A stretch of DNA of 64,000 bases from Algihabitans albus (GTDB lineage: Bacteria; Pseudomonadota; Alphaproteobacteria; Kiloniellales; DSM-21159): contig NZ_QXNY01000002.1 of NCBI RefSeq assembly GCF_003572205.1, positions 496,001-560,000 on the forward strand, read 5' to 3'. The notes beneath the pieces are model-generated. The model made no database searches. It had not been told where the DNA came from and was given only the letters and a program-made list of their open reading frames with translations. Of the stretch, positions 30,665 through 39,107 are shown piece by piece; position 1 is the first letter of the stretch; each line of letters starts with the position of its first letter. Both the position numbers and the translations under genes were made by a program.

Positions 30665-30713
30665 GAAGCGGAGTCTCCAAAGCGAAATGAGTCTGACGAC
30701 TACGATCGAGGTC

Positions 30714-31175
30714 TCAGCCGGCGGCGGGCATGTCCGCGCGGCCGTCGATCCGCATGAGGGTCTGTTGCATCTTGGCACAGACGCGCTCGCCCCTGTCGCC
30801 GAACACCAGCCCTTCGACGTCGCAGATCGTCAAGGTGCGGCCGGGCTTGTAGACCCGGCCACGCGCGAATAGCCGAGCACCCTGCGCCGGGGCCAGCATG
30901 TTGATCTTGAACTCGACGGTCAGGATGGAGGACCCCGCCGGAAAGAGGCTGAAGGCCGCGTAGCCGCCGGCAGAGTCCATCAGGGTCGAGGTAACGCCGG
31001 CGTGGAAGAAACCGTGCTGCTGGGACAGGCCCTCGCGGAAGTCGACCGCGATCTCCACCAAGCCCGGCTCGACGCGCGTCAGCTCGGCCCCCAGCGTCGC
31101 CATGATGCCTTGGCGCGCGAAGGACTCCCGGACCTTCGCCTCCCACTCCGGATCGCTCGGTTGCAGGGCGCTCAT
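30714..31175 (-). CDS. PaaI-type hotdog thioesterase
   Basis: This 153-residue hotdog-fold protein probably hydrolyses acyl-CoA thioesters. The central helix motif [23 protein letters not shown] near residues 51-73 has the His-Gly and Asp expected in PaaI-like enzymes, and [15 protein letters not shown] follows. It overlaps the MerR gene stop by four bases and precedes ivd by 50 bases. A role in releasing CoA during leucine breakdown is inferred from context. Confidence 0.85.
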   Translation of the reverse strand: MSALQPSDPEWEAKVRESFARQGIMATLGAELTRVEPGLVEIAVDFREGLSQQHGFFHAGVTSTLMDSAGGYAAFSLFPAGSSILTVEFKINMLAPAQGARLFARGRVYKPGRTLTICDVEGLVFGDRGERVCAKMQQTLMRIDGRADMPAAG

Positions 31176-31621
31176 GATGTCTCCTTTCCTGCCGCGCCAG
31201 TCCCGGTCAGTTCGCCGAGCCGCCTGCGGCAGCCCTGCTCCACCTCGTCCAGCTCGGCCAACGCCGCCTCCAGGTCCCGGCGTTTGGAGTCCAGGGCGGC
31301 CCGCCGCTCGGCGATGCGGCCCAGCAGCAGCGACAGTTGGCCGGCCTCGCCGGTCTCCGCATCTTCATAGAGCCCGAAGATCTCGCGGATCTCCGCCAGC
31401 GAGAAGCCCAACCGTTTGCCACGCAGGATCAGACGCAGCCGCGTGCGGTCGCGTCGGCCATAGATCCGCCGCTGACCCTCGCGCCGGGGCGACAAGAGGC
31501 CTTCGGCTTCGTAAAACCGGATTGCCCGCGCAGTGGTCTCGAAATCCGCCGCCAAATCGGCGATTCCCCAGGTCTCGCCGCCTGTCGCAATGGTCGAAAC
31601 GTCCTGGTGGAGATTGATCAT
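31172..31621 (-). CDS. liuR: MerR-family regulator of branched-chain amino acid catabolism (LiuR-like)
   Basis: The 149-residue protein has an N-terminal MerR winged helix with ADFETTARAIRFYEAEGLLSPRREGQRRIYGRRDRTRLRLI, then GKRLGFSLAEIREIFGLYEDAE, and a coiled-coil dimerisation helix with EQGCRRRLGEL. It heads the liuR-thioesterase-ivd operon, as LiuR does in many proteobacteria. Start ATG 31621 is chosen because earlier codons would overlap the operator at 31638-31659. Autoregulation is likely. Confidence 0.85.
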   Translation of the reverse strand: MINLHQDVSTIATGGETWGIADLAADFETTARAIRFYEAEGLLSPRREGQRRIYGRRDRTRLRLILRGKRLGFSLAEIREIFGLYEDAETGEAGQLSLLLGRIAERRAALDSKRRDLEAALAELDEVEQGCRRRLGELTGTGAAGKETS

Positions 31622-31637
31622 TATGGTGAAATAATAA

Positions 31638-31659
31638 TTGACGTTTACGTTAACGTCAA
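31638..31659. promoter_or_regulatory. LiuR-like operator palindrome
   Basis: The 22-base stretch TTGACGTTTACGTTAACGTCAA lies 16 bases before the regulator start. Its outer arms TTGACGTT/AACGTCAA are perfect, and the 16-base core TTTACGTTAACGTCAA matches a TTTACGTT/AACGTAAA dyad at all but one position, which as I recall is the LiuR consensus. It likely controls the whole operon. Confidence 0.8.
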
Positions 31660-31716
31660 GCATGTCCACAGAGACGTCTGGCGCGATACGCGAAGCGAAT
31701 AAGCGGATCGGCGCGG

Positions 31717-32232
31717 TCAGCCGGTTTGTGGGAGATGCGCGGCCGACTGACCCGCGGACAAGGGTGCCTCAACCAGACGGCCGAAGGTTTCGACGATCTG
31801 GAGACAGGCCCGCGCCGCCTCCGCCCCCTTGACCAGAAAGTGCTCCCCAAAGAACCGAAGGTGGGGAGGCTGTTCCTGAAAATGGTGCGGCGTCAGCACG
31901 GCGGAGACGACGGGAACGCCGGTCTCCAACTGCACTTGCATCAGCGCGTCGATCACCGTCGAGGCTACGAAGTCATGTCGGTAGATGCCGCCGTCGACGA
32001 CGAAGCCCGCCGCCACGATGGCATCGAAACGACCGCTCGCCGCAAGCTTCTTCGCCAAGAGGGGGATATCGAAAGAGCCGGGCACGTCAAAGGTGTCCAC
32101 TCGGCAGTCGTCGCGCTTCCGCCGCGCCAGTTCCTCCTGGAATCCGGTTTCACAGCGCTCGACGAGCTCCGCATGCCAGCCGGCCTTAACGAAGGCGATA
32201 GAGATTTGAGGGGGGATCCGCTTCTGATTCAT
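31717..32232 (-). CDS. ribH: 6,7-dimethyl-8-ribityllumazine synthase, RibH2 type
   Basis: This enzyme condenses the pyrimidine diamine with 3,4-dihydroxy-2-butanone phosphate in riboflavin synthesis. The 171-residue protein has the substrate loop FDVPGSFDIPLLAKKL and the type-II signature GGIYRHDFVASTVIDALMQVQLETGVPVVSAVLTPHHF, as in Brucella RibH2. Start is ATG 32232. The gene stands alone, away from other rib genes, and is preceded by an FMN riboswitch, the usual arrangement for ribH2 in alphaproteobacteria. Confidence 0.93.
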   Translation of the reverse strand: MNQKRIPPQISIAFVKAGWHAELVERCETGFQEELARRKRDDCRVDTFDVPGSFDIPLLAKKLAASGRFDAIVAAGFVVDGGIYRHDFVASTVIDALMQVQLETGVPVVSAVLTPHHFQEQPPHLRFFGEHFLVKGAEAARACLQIVETFGRLVEAPLSAGQSAAHLPQTG

Positions 32233-32311
32233 GTCATGTCTCCAATCGACGTGAATCAGGGCGAGCAACCCCGGAAAGCCCGTCTCGTTCGAGACGCGCT
32301 CTGCCGATTGC

Positions 32312-32449
32312 TCTCTTCCATCCGGACTATGACCGTCGGCTCCGGAGTTGCACCGGATCTGCTGACCCTTCCGGTCGAACCGGAAGGCGCTCGCGGGCTC
32401 GCACGGATGTGCTCACCGCCGGTGGGGACTTCCACCCCGCCCTGAGAAC
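32312..32449 (-). promoter_or_regulatory. FMN riboswitch (RFN element)
   Basis: The minus strand holds the conserved RFN blocks in order: TTCTCAGGGCGGGGTGGAAG, CCCCACCGGCGGTGAGC, GAGCCCGCGAGC, GGTCAGCAGATCCGGTGCAA and CGACGGTCATAGTCCGGATG. It ends about 80 bases before ribH. A GTCTCG/CGAGAC hairpin (32282-32295) follows but lacks a T tract, so control is probably at translation or by a rearranged structure rather than by a standard terminator. Confidence 0.97.
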
Positions 32450-32554
32450 AACGCGCTCCTGCAGATTGCGGAGCGCCCCGCAGCTTAGGCGGAGCGAGAC
32501 AGCGTCACAAGTCCAAGGCGCGCAGTCGACGGCACGGCGTCGAGTTGGGTGCCG

Positions 32555-33199
32555 TCACGCGCGGCCGGCCAGCAATTTGATCCCGAAGCCCATGAAGACG
32601 AGACCGGAAAGCGCTGTCAGACCGCGTTCCGCGCGGCGGTAGAGCTGGGCGACCGGCGGCAGGGTCACCAGCAGCGCCATGCTGCCGTACCAGCAACCGG
32701 CCCCGAGACCCACGGCCCCGACGAGTGCGGCGATCAGCCAGCCGGGCGCATCGGGCGGAACCGAGACGGCGAAGAGGCTGGAATAGAAAGCCGCCGACTT
32801 GGCGTTCGCCAAGTTGACCAGCAGGCCCTGCCGAAAGCCGCGCCACCCCCACGGCCGCGCCGGCAGGCCGCCGTCACGCCGCATCTCCGGAGGCCGCCAC
32901 GCGCTGCGCAGCAGGTTCAAGCCCATCCAGATCAGAAAGGCACCGCCCGCGACCATCATGGCACCATGGAGCCAAGGCGCCAGGGCGAAGAGCAGGTTGA
33001 GGCCCAGCAAACTGCCGGCCGCCCAAATCATCGACGCGACCATGATCCCCAAAACGACGGACAGTCCGCTGCGCCTTCCCCCAGCCATGCTCGCCTGCAC
33101 GGTCACCAGCAGGTTGGGACCGGGCGTCATGGCCGCCAGGAGATACAGGGTCATGACGGTGGCGAAGATCGTCCAAGGCTCCAAATGCCTAGTCTCCAA
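32555..33199 (-). CDS. LysE/RhtB-family amino acid exporter
   Basis: The 214-residue membrane protein has about six helices and the LysE signature MTPGPNLLVTVQASMAGGRRSGLSVVLGI near residues 24-52, and later GFRQGLLVNLANAKSAAFYSSLF. Members export amino acids or homoserine lactones. The gene follows the GST gene by ten bases, so the two are probably co-transcribed. The substrate is unknown. Confidence 0.9.
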   Translation of the reverse strand: METRHLEPWTIFATVMTLYLLAAMTPGPNLLVTVQASMAGGRRSGLSVVLGIMVASMIWAAGSLLGLNLLFALAPWLHGAMMVAGGAFLIWMGLNLLRSAWRPPEMRRDGGLPARPWGWRGFRQGLLVNLANAKSAAFYSSLFAVSVPPDAPGWLIAALVGAVGLGAGCWYGSMALLVTLPPVAQLYRRAERGLTALSGLVFMGFGIKLLAGRA

Positions 33200-33209
33200 A
33201 AGGCGCGGA

Positions 33210-33866
33210 TTAAAACCGCGCGCCGAGGTCGTACTCAGCCCAGAGCGGCGCGATCTTCGGGCGGGTGATTGTCGCTTCCAGAAGCCGCTGAAGCTTTGGA
33301 GAACGGGCGAGATGATCGCGTCCTTCGCGGTGCCAGGCCAGCACCATGGCGGTGTAGAGATCGGTCAGGCAGAAGGTCTCGCCGAGCCAGAAAGGACCCT
33401 CGCCCGCCCTCTCACCGAGGGCCTGCTCGATGATCTCCCAATCGCGGTCGATGCGGGCATTCGCACCCAACACCAAGGCCTCGGCATGATCGGGCGTGGC
33501 GACATAGCGTTCGGGATAGCTTTCCAGCAGATCGACCGGATAGATCTCGCAAGCAAGATACATCAGCCAGCGCAGGGCCCAGGCACGCTCGGGACTGCCG
33601 GGCGGCGGCAGCAACGCGGCCTCGGGCTTCAACTCCGCAAACCAGAGGGCGATCGCCGCGGACTCCGTGATGACGCGCCCGTCATCGAGGACCAGCGTGG
33701 GGATCTGCCCCATGGGATTATGATGCTTCAATTCCTCGTAACCGGCGCGCTGGGCCGGATCGCTCGCCCGGTGGTCGGCCCGCACCCGCTCGTAGCTCAG
33801 CCCCGCCTCGACGGCCACGGCCTCCGGAGCGAAGGATCCGCAGCGCAGATTCCAGTAAAGCTTCAT
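33210..33866 (-). CDS. Glutathione S-transferase family protein
   Basis: The 218-residue protein has a thioredoxin-like N-terminal domain beginning MKLYWNLRCGSFAPEAVAVEAG, the glutathione-binding segment NPMGQIPTLVLDDGRVITESAAI, and an all-helical C-terminal domain. The early Ser/Cys region (RCGSF) may supply the catalytic residue. Start ATG 33866 gives the canonical N terminus; a longer frame exists but adds a poor leader. It follows mmsB by about 90 bases and leads into the LysE gene. Confidence 0.9.
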   Translation of the reverse strand: MKLYWNLRCGSFAPEAVAVEAGLSYERVRADHRASDPAQRAGYEELKHHNPMGQIPTLVLDDGRVITESAAIALWFAELKPEAALLPPPGSPERAWALRWLMYLACEIYPVDLLESYPERYVATPDHAEALVLGANARIDRDWEIIEQALGERAGEGPFWLGETFCLTDLYTAMVLAWHREGRDHLARSPKLQRLLEATITRPKIAPLWAEYDLGARF

Positions 33867-33957
33867 CGTCTGCCCTTCCCCGTTGCGCTGCGCGCGAGAT
33901 TGCGACGTGGCGCCAAGGGCGACAAGCAACAAAGCCTCATGTCACGCATGAGCGAAG

Positions 33958-34863
33958 CTAAGCTGTCTCCGTCTTGCCCGCGATCAGCTTGATGATGGCC
34001 GAGTAGTCCAGATCCGCGTTCCCGGCGTTGGCGAAGAGGGTGTAGAGCGCCGCGGCCTCGGCGCCGAGCGGCGTCGCGGCCCCCGCCTCCTGCGCGGCCG
34101 CCTGGGCCAGTTGCAGGTCCTTGTGCATCATGGCCGTGGCGAAGCCCGGCTTGTAGTCACGATTGGCGGCCGCCGTCTCGACGATGCCGGGCACCGGATT
34201 GTGGTGCAGCATCGCCCAGCAAGAGCCCGAGGCGGTCGAGGAGATGTCGAACAACACCTTGGGGTCGAGCCCGAGCTTGTCTCCCAAGGTGAAGGCCTCG
34301 GAGATCGCGATCATCGAAATCCCGAGAATCATGTTGTTGCAGACCTTGGCGACTTGCCCGTTGCCCGCCCCGCCGGCGTGGATCACCTTGCCACCGACGA
34401 TCTCCAGGTAGGGCTTGGCCGCCTCGAAGGACGCGTCGGCGCCGCCGACCATCATGGTCAGAGTCCCCGCCTCCGCCCCCGCGACGCCGCCGGACACCGG
34501 CGCATCGACCATCAGATGACCGGCCGCCGCCGCCGCCGCGTGAACTGCGCGCGCGGAGGAGATGTCGATGGTCGAGCTGTCGATCATCACCGTGCCCGGA
34601 CGCGCCGCCGCGACGACGCCTTCGCCATCCTCGCCCAGATAGATGCCGCGCACATGCCGACCGGCCGGCAGCATGGTGAAGACGACCTCGACATCGGCTG
34701 CCGTCGCGACCGCCGTCTCGACTGGAACGATGCCGGCCGCCTCGGCGGCGGTGACGGCGGAGGGCGTGACGTCGAACCCCTTCACCGCATGACCGGCCGC
34801 GACCAGGTTCTTCGCCATGGGACCGCCCATGTTGCCGAGTCCGATAAAACCGATATCCGCCAT
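33958..34863 (-). CDS. mmsB: 3-hydroxyisobutyrate dehydrogenase
   Basis: MmsB oxidises 3-hydroxyisobutyrate to methylmalonate semialdehyde in valine breakdown. The 301-residue protein has the NAD-binding GFIGLGNMGGPMAKNLVAAG near residues 5-24, the substrate motif VDAPVSGGVAGAEAGTL and the catalytic-Lys segment GAGNGQVAKVCNNMILG near residue 170. A GGAGGAGG ribosome site precedes ATG 34863. It lies 58 bases after the hydrolase gene that makes its substrate. Confidence 0.94.
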   Translation of the reverse strand: MADIGFIGLGNMGGPMAKNLVAAGHAVKGFDVTPSAVTAAEAAGIVPVETAVATAADVEVVFTMLPAGRHVRGIYLGEDGEGVVAAARPGTVMIDSSTIDISSARAVHAAAAAAGHLMVDAPVSGGVAGAEAGTLTMMVGGADASFEAAKPYLEIVGGKVIHAGGAGNGQVAKVCNNMILGISMIAISEAFTLGDKLGLDPKVLFDISSTASGSCWAMLHHNPVPGIVETAAANRDYKPGFATAMMHKDLQLAQAAAQEAGAATPLGAEAAALYTLFANAGNADLDYSAIIKLIAGKTETA

Positions 34864-34921
34864 GCCTTCCTCCTCCCGCTGTTCTCTTTTTTCTTTTGTG
34901 TCGCCGGTGATCCGCGCCTCG

Positions 34922-35983
34922 TCAGAAGGTCAGATCGCCGGAGTCGGGCTGCGCGAAGTAGGCCTCCAGCATCTCCGAGGTCACCTCGGCGAGCTTGGCC
35001 GGCTGCCACTTCGGCGCATGATCCTTGTCGACCAGCACGGCCCGAATGCCCTCGTAGAAATCATGCCCCGCCATGGCCGCCTGGCTCATGCGGTACTCCA
35101 TGGTCATGCAGGCGTCGAAATCGAGGTTGCGCCCGCGCACGAGCTGCTCTGCCGTGACCTTCATGGAGGTCGGCGAGCGGCTCTCCAGGATCTCGAGCTG
35201 GCTCGTCGCCCAGTCCCCGCCATCCGCCTTCAGGGCCAACAGGATCTCGGCGATGCCGTCGGCCGCGAACAGCCGGTCGATCTCGGCCTTCTGTTCGGCC
35301 AAGAGCGCCGGTCCCGGATCCGTCGCGAAGCGCGCGATGGCAGCATCGACCGCCGCCGCGGCGTCGCCACCTTCGGTCAGGGCCTGCGCCAAGGCCGCTT
35401 CCAATTCGCCGTAGTCGGCGGCGGGCACATAATCGGTCGCAAGGCCGGCATAGAGCGCATCGACCGCCTTCAGGCGCGCGCCGGTCAGGGCCATCCAGAG
35501 ACCGAGGCGCCCCGGGAGGCGCGGCAAGAACCAGCTTCCGCCGACATCGGGAAAGAGGCCGATGGCCGTCTCCGGCATGGCGGCCAACGTCCGGTCGCCC
35601 GCCACCCGGTGAGAGCCATGCACGGACAGGCCGATCCCGCCGCCCATGACGATGCCGTCGATCAGGGCGACATAAGGCTTGGGGAAGACGTGGATGGTGC
35701 GGTTGAGTTTGTATTCCTCGTAGAAGAACTCGCGCGTCAGCGCGCTACCCTCCTTGCCTGCCTGCCAGACCGCACGCACGTCGCCGCCGGCACAAAAGGA
35801 CTTCTCCCCGGCCCCCTTAATGGCCACGGCCTTGACCGCATCATCGGCCGCCCAGGCCTCAAGCTTCGGCTGCAGCGCCCGGATCATGCCGAGCGTCAGG
35901 GCGTTCAACGCCTCCGGGCGGTTCAGTGTTACGACGGCCAGCGGGCCGCGGGTTTCGAACTCGATTTCGGACTCTTGGCTCAT
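34922..35983 (-). CDS. 3-hydroxyisobutyryl-CoA hydrolase (enoyl-CoA hydratase/isomerase family)
   Basis: This crotonase-fold enzyme releases 3-hydroxyisobutyrate from its CoA thioester in valine degradation. The 353-residue length is typical of HIBYL-CoA hydrolases, not of the shorter hydratases. Motifs are SFCAGGDVRAVW near residue 62, ALIDGIVMGGGIGLSVHGSHRV, and the catalytic AMPETAIGLFPDVGGSWFLPRL. It lies between the acyl-CoA dehydrogenase and mmsB, so three consecutive valine steps are encoded together. Confidence 0.93.
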   Translation of the reverse strand: MSQESEIEFETRGPLAVVTLNRPEALNALTLGMIRALQPKLEAWAADDAVKAVAIKGAGEKSFCAGGDVRAVWQAGKEGSALTREFFYEEYKLNRTIHVFPKPYVALIDGIVMGGGIGLSVHGSHRVAGDRTLAAMPETAIGLFPDVGGSWFLPRLPGRLGLWMALTGARLKAVDALYAGLATDYVPAADYGELEAALAQALTEGGDAAAAVDAAIARFATDPGPALLAEQKAEIDRLFAADGIAEILLALKADGGDWATSQLEILESRSPTSMKVTAEQLVRGRNLDFDACMTMEYRMSQAAMAGHDFYEGIRAVLVDKDHAPKWQPAKLAEVTSEMLEAYFAQPDSGDLTF

Positions 35984-36038
35984 CAGCTGCTGCGTCTCCC
36001 CTCTCTACCGCTTCGTGTCCGCTCACGGGCGGGCAGCG

Positions 36039-36179
36039 GCTAGAGCGCGATCATCCCTGATGGACACGGTATCGCGTGCATCAGGGACGCAAATCGCACT
36101 CTAACCTTATGATTAGAGTATGATTCACGTCTCAGGCGGAAGCGCTGAAGCGCTTCCGCCTGAGACGATCCTGCTCTAG
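36039..36179. repeat. Composite intergenic palindrome inside the valine operon
   Basis: Two adjoining hairpins fill most of the gap. The first runs from TAGAGCGCGATC to GCACTCTA with CCTGATG/CATCAGG arms (36041-36103). The second has TTAGAGTATGATT and GATCCTGCTCTAG ends and a perfect 19-bp stem (36128-36146 with 36149-36167) with a two-base loop. The TAGAGC/GCTCTA ends resemble the repeats at 8665 and 13678, though the interiors differ. Confidence 0.8.
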
Positions 36180-36217
36180 GAAGCGCAAAAGCCCCGGCTT
36201 TGTCCAGCGAAGCTGCC

Positions 36218-37357
36218 TCAGTCCGCCAGAAGCTGTCGTCCGACGATCATCCGCATGATCTCGTTGGTACCTTCGAGGATCTGATGGACCCGCAGGTCGC
36301 GCAGGTAGCGTTCGATCGGATACTCGCGGATATAGCCGTAGCCGCCGTGCAACTGCAGGGCCTCGTTGACGATGGCGAAACCGGCGTCGGTGGCGAAGCG
36401 CTTGGCCATCGCGCAATACTGCGTGGCCTCCGGATCCTTGGCATCCAGCAGGCAGGCGGCTCGATGGATCAGCAGGCGCGAGGCCTCCAGGTCCGTCGCC
36501 ATGTCGGCCAGCTTGAACTGCAAGGCCTGGAACTCCGACAGCTGCTGGCCGAACTGGCGGCGCTGTTTCATGTAGTCGCGCGATTGCTCGAGACAGAAGC
36601 GCGCGCCGCCGATCGAGCAGGCGCCGATATTCAATCTGCCACCGTCGAGGCCCATCATCGCGACCTTGAAGCCGATCCCTTCCTCGCCCAGCCGATTGGC
36701 GACCGGCACGCGGGCATCCTCGAAGATCACGGAGCGGGTCGGTTGGCTGTTCCAGCCGAGCTTGACCTCCTTCTTGCCGAAGGAAACGCCCGGCATGTCC
36801 TTCGTCACGACGAGACTGGAGATACCCTTCGGGCCCTCGCCGCCGGTACGGCACATCACGACGTAGACATCCGACTCGCCGCCGCCGGAAATGAAGGCCT
36901 TCTGCCCGTTCAGCAGGTAGTGGTCGCCGACGCGCTCAGCCCGGGTCGTCAGATTACCGGCATCGGACCCATGGCCGGGTTCGGTCAGGCAGTAGCTGGC
37001 GAACTGCTCCATGGTCATCAGTTTCGGCAGCCAGGCCTGCCGCTGCGCGTCGTCGCCGAAGCGGTCGATCATCCAGCAGGCCATGTTGTGGATCGACAGA
37101 TAAGCGGCGGTCGAGGGACAGGCGGCGGCGAGCTCTTCGAAGATGATCGCCGCATCCAAGCGGCCGAGGCCGGACCCGCCAACGTCCTCGGCGATGTAGA
37201 TACCGGCGAAACCAAGTCCGGCGGCCTTGCGCAGCGCATCGACCGGGAAGATCTGCCCCTCGTCCCAACCGGCCGCGTGGGGCGCCATCTCGTCATTGGC
37301 GAATTTCCGCGCCATATCCCGAAAGGCCCGCTGATCTTCATTCAGCCGGAAATCCAT
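36218..37357 (-). CDS. Isobutyryl-CoA dehydrogenase-like acyl-CoA dehydrogenase
   Basis: The 379-residue FAD enzyme probably oxidises isobutyryl-CoA to methacrylyl-CoA in valine breakdown. Motifs are [20 protein letters not shown] near residue 131 and [18 protein letters not shown], and the catalytic Glu in [16 protein letters not shown] near residue 366. It heads the set followed by the hydrolase and mmsB. The large repeat at 36039-36179 separates it from the next gene, so the repeat may tune expression within the transcript. Its promoter is probably in the AT-rich sequence just upstream. Confidence 0.9.
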   Translation of the reverse strand: MDFRLNEDQRAFRDMARKFANDEMAPHAAGWDEGQIFPVDALRKAAGLGFAGIYIAEDVGGSGLGRLDAAIIFEELAAACPSTAAYLSIHNMACWMIDRFGDDAQRQAWLPKLMTMEQFASYCLTEPGHGSDAGNLTTRAERVGDHYLLNGQKAFISGGGESDVYVVMCRTGGEGPKGISSLVVTKDMPGVSFGKKEVKLGWNSQPTRSVIFEDARVPVANRLGEEGIGFKVAMMGLDGGRLNIGACSIGGARFCLEQSRDYMKQRRQFGQQLSEFQALQFKLADMATDLEASRLLIHRAACLLDAKDPEATQYCAMAKRFATDAGFAIVNEALQLHGGYGYIREYPIERYLRDLRVHQILEGTNEIMRMIVGRQLLAD

Positions 37358-37770
37358 ACTTTATCCGCCTCTTTTAGATATATTTTAACTTCTTTTATTT
37401 TGTTTAGCGTAATCGAACGGAGATTTTCTCTTCCCGCTTTTAGCGAAAGACGGGGATGATAGAGGGGAGCTGTCGTCTGTCAACGCACGGCCATCGGACA
37501 ACCGTCAGGCAGCTATCGATGGGCGTTCGGGTCGCAGCTGCACACCCGCGAGAGATGAAGTAACCCAACAGAATCGTCACAGGATCATCTTTGGGATTTC
37601 AGTGAGAATCATTAAGGCCTTCACCAATAGGATGCGACGCGGCAAAATGCGGAGAAGTCAGGTCCGGCCATGCGGTTGAGCGGAAGACTGTTTAGCGGAA
37701 GACCGTGGCGCCGGACGGATGTCGGGGAGCCCTGGCATCAGGGGCGGTCCGGCAGGGATAGGTCTCTCAA
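37358..37770. other. Intergenic promoter region, no gene seen
   Basis: This 413-base gap is divergent. It has an AT-rich patch at 37360-37420 next to the acyl-CoA dehydrogenase start, probably its promoter. Near 37675-37710 a short imperfect direct repeat, GAGCGGAAGAC then TAGCGGAAGAC, precedes the orphan gene. I see no tRNA, riboswitch or terminator. Confidence 0.4.
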
Positions 37771-38688
37771 GTGTCGATAGCTACAGTTATCAAGCCGGCC
37801 AACTGCCTGTACTGGATTGACGATCTGGGACACTGGCACAGGGTCGATCCGGCCAGCCCTTTCGAACACCTGCGCGAACCGATCGCAGAGCGCCAGCAGG
37901 GCCATGCTTTTCGCTGGCTGGGTATGGTCAGAGCCTTGGTCCAAGGCGGCTGCTTGCACGCCAAGTGGGATGTTCGCCATGTGGATCCTCAAAGTCTGAA
38001 GGCGATCGAGACCTGCATCCTGCATGAGCGTTATCGCGAGATTCATCTCGACTTCTTCCATGGCGGCTGGAACCGGGAGGTCTTCACCGACCGGCAAGCA
38101 GCCGCGCGGCGGCTCGACCGGACCCGCCATTTCCGCAATGTCGCTTTCATCGCGCCGCTGACGGTCGCCCGTCTCTCGCCCTACGAGCCCCGGTTGGAGC
38201 GCTCGGAAATTGAGCGTGAGGATGTGCCGGTGACTGCACGCGCGCTTGCCGCCTGGGACGCTTCGGAGCGGATTTGGGCGGAAGACCGGCCGATCACCTG
38301 GCTGGCGGAGCACCTGCTTGTCATGTCGCCGCCGCGAGCGCGCCAGACCAGCGCATTGGTTCATCACATCGGCGCTCAACATGCCATCGCGCAGGCACTG
38401 GGGACAGAGACGGCGCAGAGCCTGGAAGGCCAGCTCTGCAGTTTTCCTTGGCTGCTGCCGGACCAATTGAACCGTCTTTTGCGCGCCTATCGCGAGGTCG
38501 TGGCGTCGGGACGCCCTCATCTCGAGGACGTGCGCTCGCTGATCGTACCGGACGGAGAAGAGCCGGCCTGGGTCCCCTATCGCCGCCTGCTCCTGCCCAG
38601 CCACACGGCAAAAGGCGACCCCCTGGTTCTCTGTGTCGCGGAAATCCGCCAGGACATCTCGATCCCCTTCATGGGCGAGGCCGCCTAA
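37771..38688 (+). CDS. Orphan protein with PAS-like C-terminal region
   Basis: The 305-residue soluble protein is not one I recognise with confidence. It has no signal peptide or membrane helix. The N terminus carries LYWIDDLGHWHRVDPASPFEHL, and the middle has RYREIHLDFFHGGWNREV. The last 70 residues, RAYREVVASGRPHLEDVRSL then PYRRLLLPSHTAKGDPLVLCVAEIRQD, resemble the end of PAS_5-type domains common in Rhodospirillales. It is therefore perhaps a sensor or adaptor, but no output domain is visible. Start GTG 37771 is assumed. It stands alone. Confidence 0.7.
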   Translation: MSIATVIKPANCLYWIDDLGHWHRVDPASPFEHLREPIAERQQGHAFRWLGMVRALVQGGCLHAKWDVRHVDPQSLKAIETCILHERYREIHLDFFHGGWNREVFTDRQAAARRLDRTRHFRNVAFIAPLTVARLSPYEPRLERSEIEREDVPVTARALAAWDASERIWAEDRPITWLAEHLLVMSPPRARQTSALVHHIGAQHAIAQALGTETAQSLEGQLCSFPWLLPDQLNRLLRAYREVVASGRPHLEDVRSLIVPDGEEPAWVPYRRLLLPSHTAKGDPLVLCVAEIRQDISIPFMGEAA

Positions 38689-38847
38689 CCGAGCTTCACG
38701 ACCGCCCGGACCGAGCGCGGCGCCTGGTCGCAGCCTTTCGACAGTTGCGTCTTGACCGACGGTCCGGTTTTGCGCATCGTATCTTCAGCGCCGATTTGAA
38801 CCTCAGATTGCGGGCGCTTTAGAAATGCGGCTAAAGAGAGGCGGATG

Positions 38848-38876
38848 AACCCGCCCGGCTTGCCGCGGCGGGTTTT
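38848..38876 (+). terminator. Rho-independent terminator
   Basis: AACCCGCCCGGC pairs with GCCG-(C)-GGCGGGTT, a 12-bp stem with one bulge, and ends in TTTT. It lies 160 bases after the orphan gene stop and isolates the following SAM-II riboswitch transcript from read-through. Confidence 0.85.
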
Positions 38877-38937
38877 ATGTTGTCCGGGCCATCGCGCAGC
38901 AGCGCATATGTCCCGTTGGGTCTGGCCGGCCGAACCG

Positions 38938-38992
38938 GCTCCCGGGATTTGAGGGGCAGCTTGCTCCGGGTCATCAAAAGCTAAAGCGCCAC
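38938..38992 (+). promoter_or_regulatory. SAM-II riboswitch
   Basis: The segment CTCCCGGGATTTGAGG, then GGCAGCTTGCTCCGGG and AAAAGCTAAAGCGCC, has the SAM-II layout: a CCCGG/CCGGG stem, the GATTTGA internal loop, GCTTGC and a 3' AAAAGCTAAA strand that forms the pseudoknot. It lies about 115 bases before an O-acetylhomoserine sulfhydrylase gene, the classic alphaproteobacterial context. SAM binding should lower expression of the gene. Confidence 0.82.
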
Positions 38993-39107
38993 CCCTCGTG
39001 GGCCCCTCGCCATCGCTCGACGACCTGCGTCCGGACAACCGGCAGCGCGGATCGCCGAACCATTAGCTGCGCACGCCCTCGGCGGGCGTCCACAGGGAGT
39101 AGAAGAT

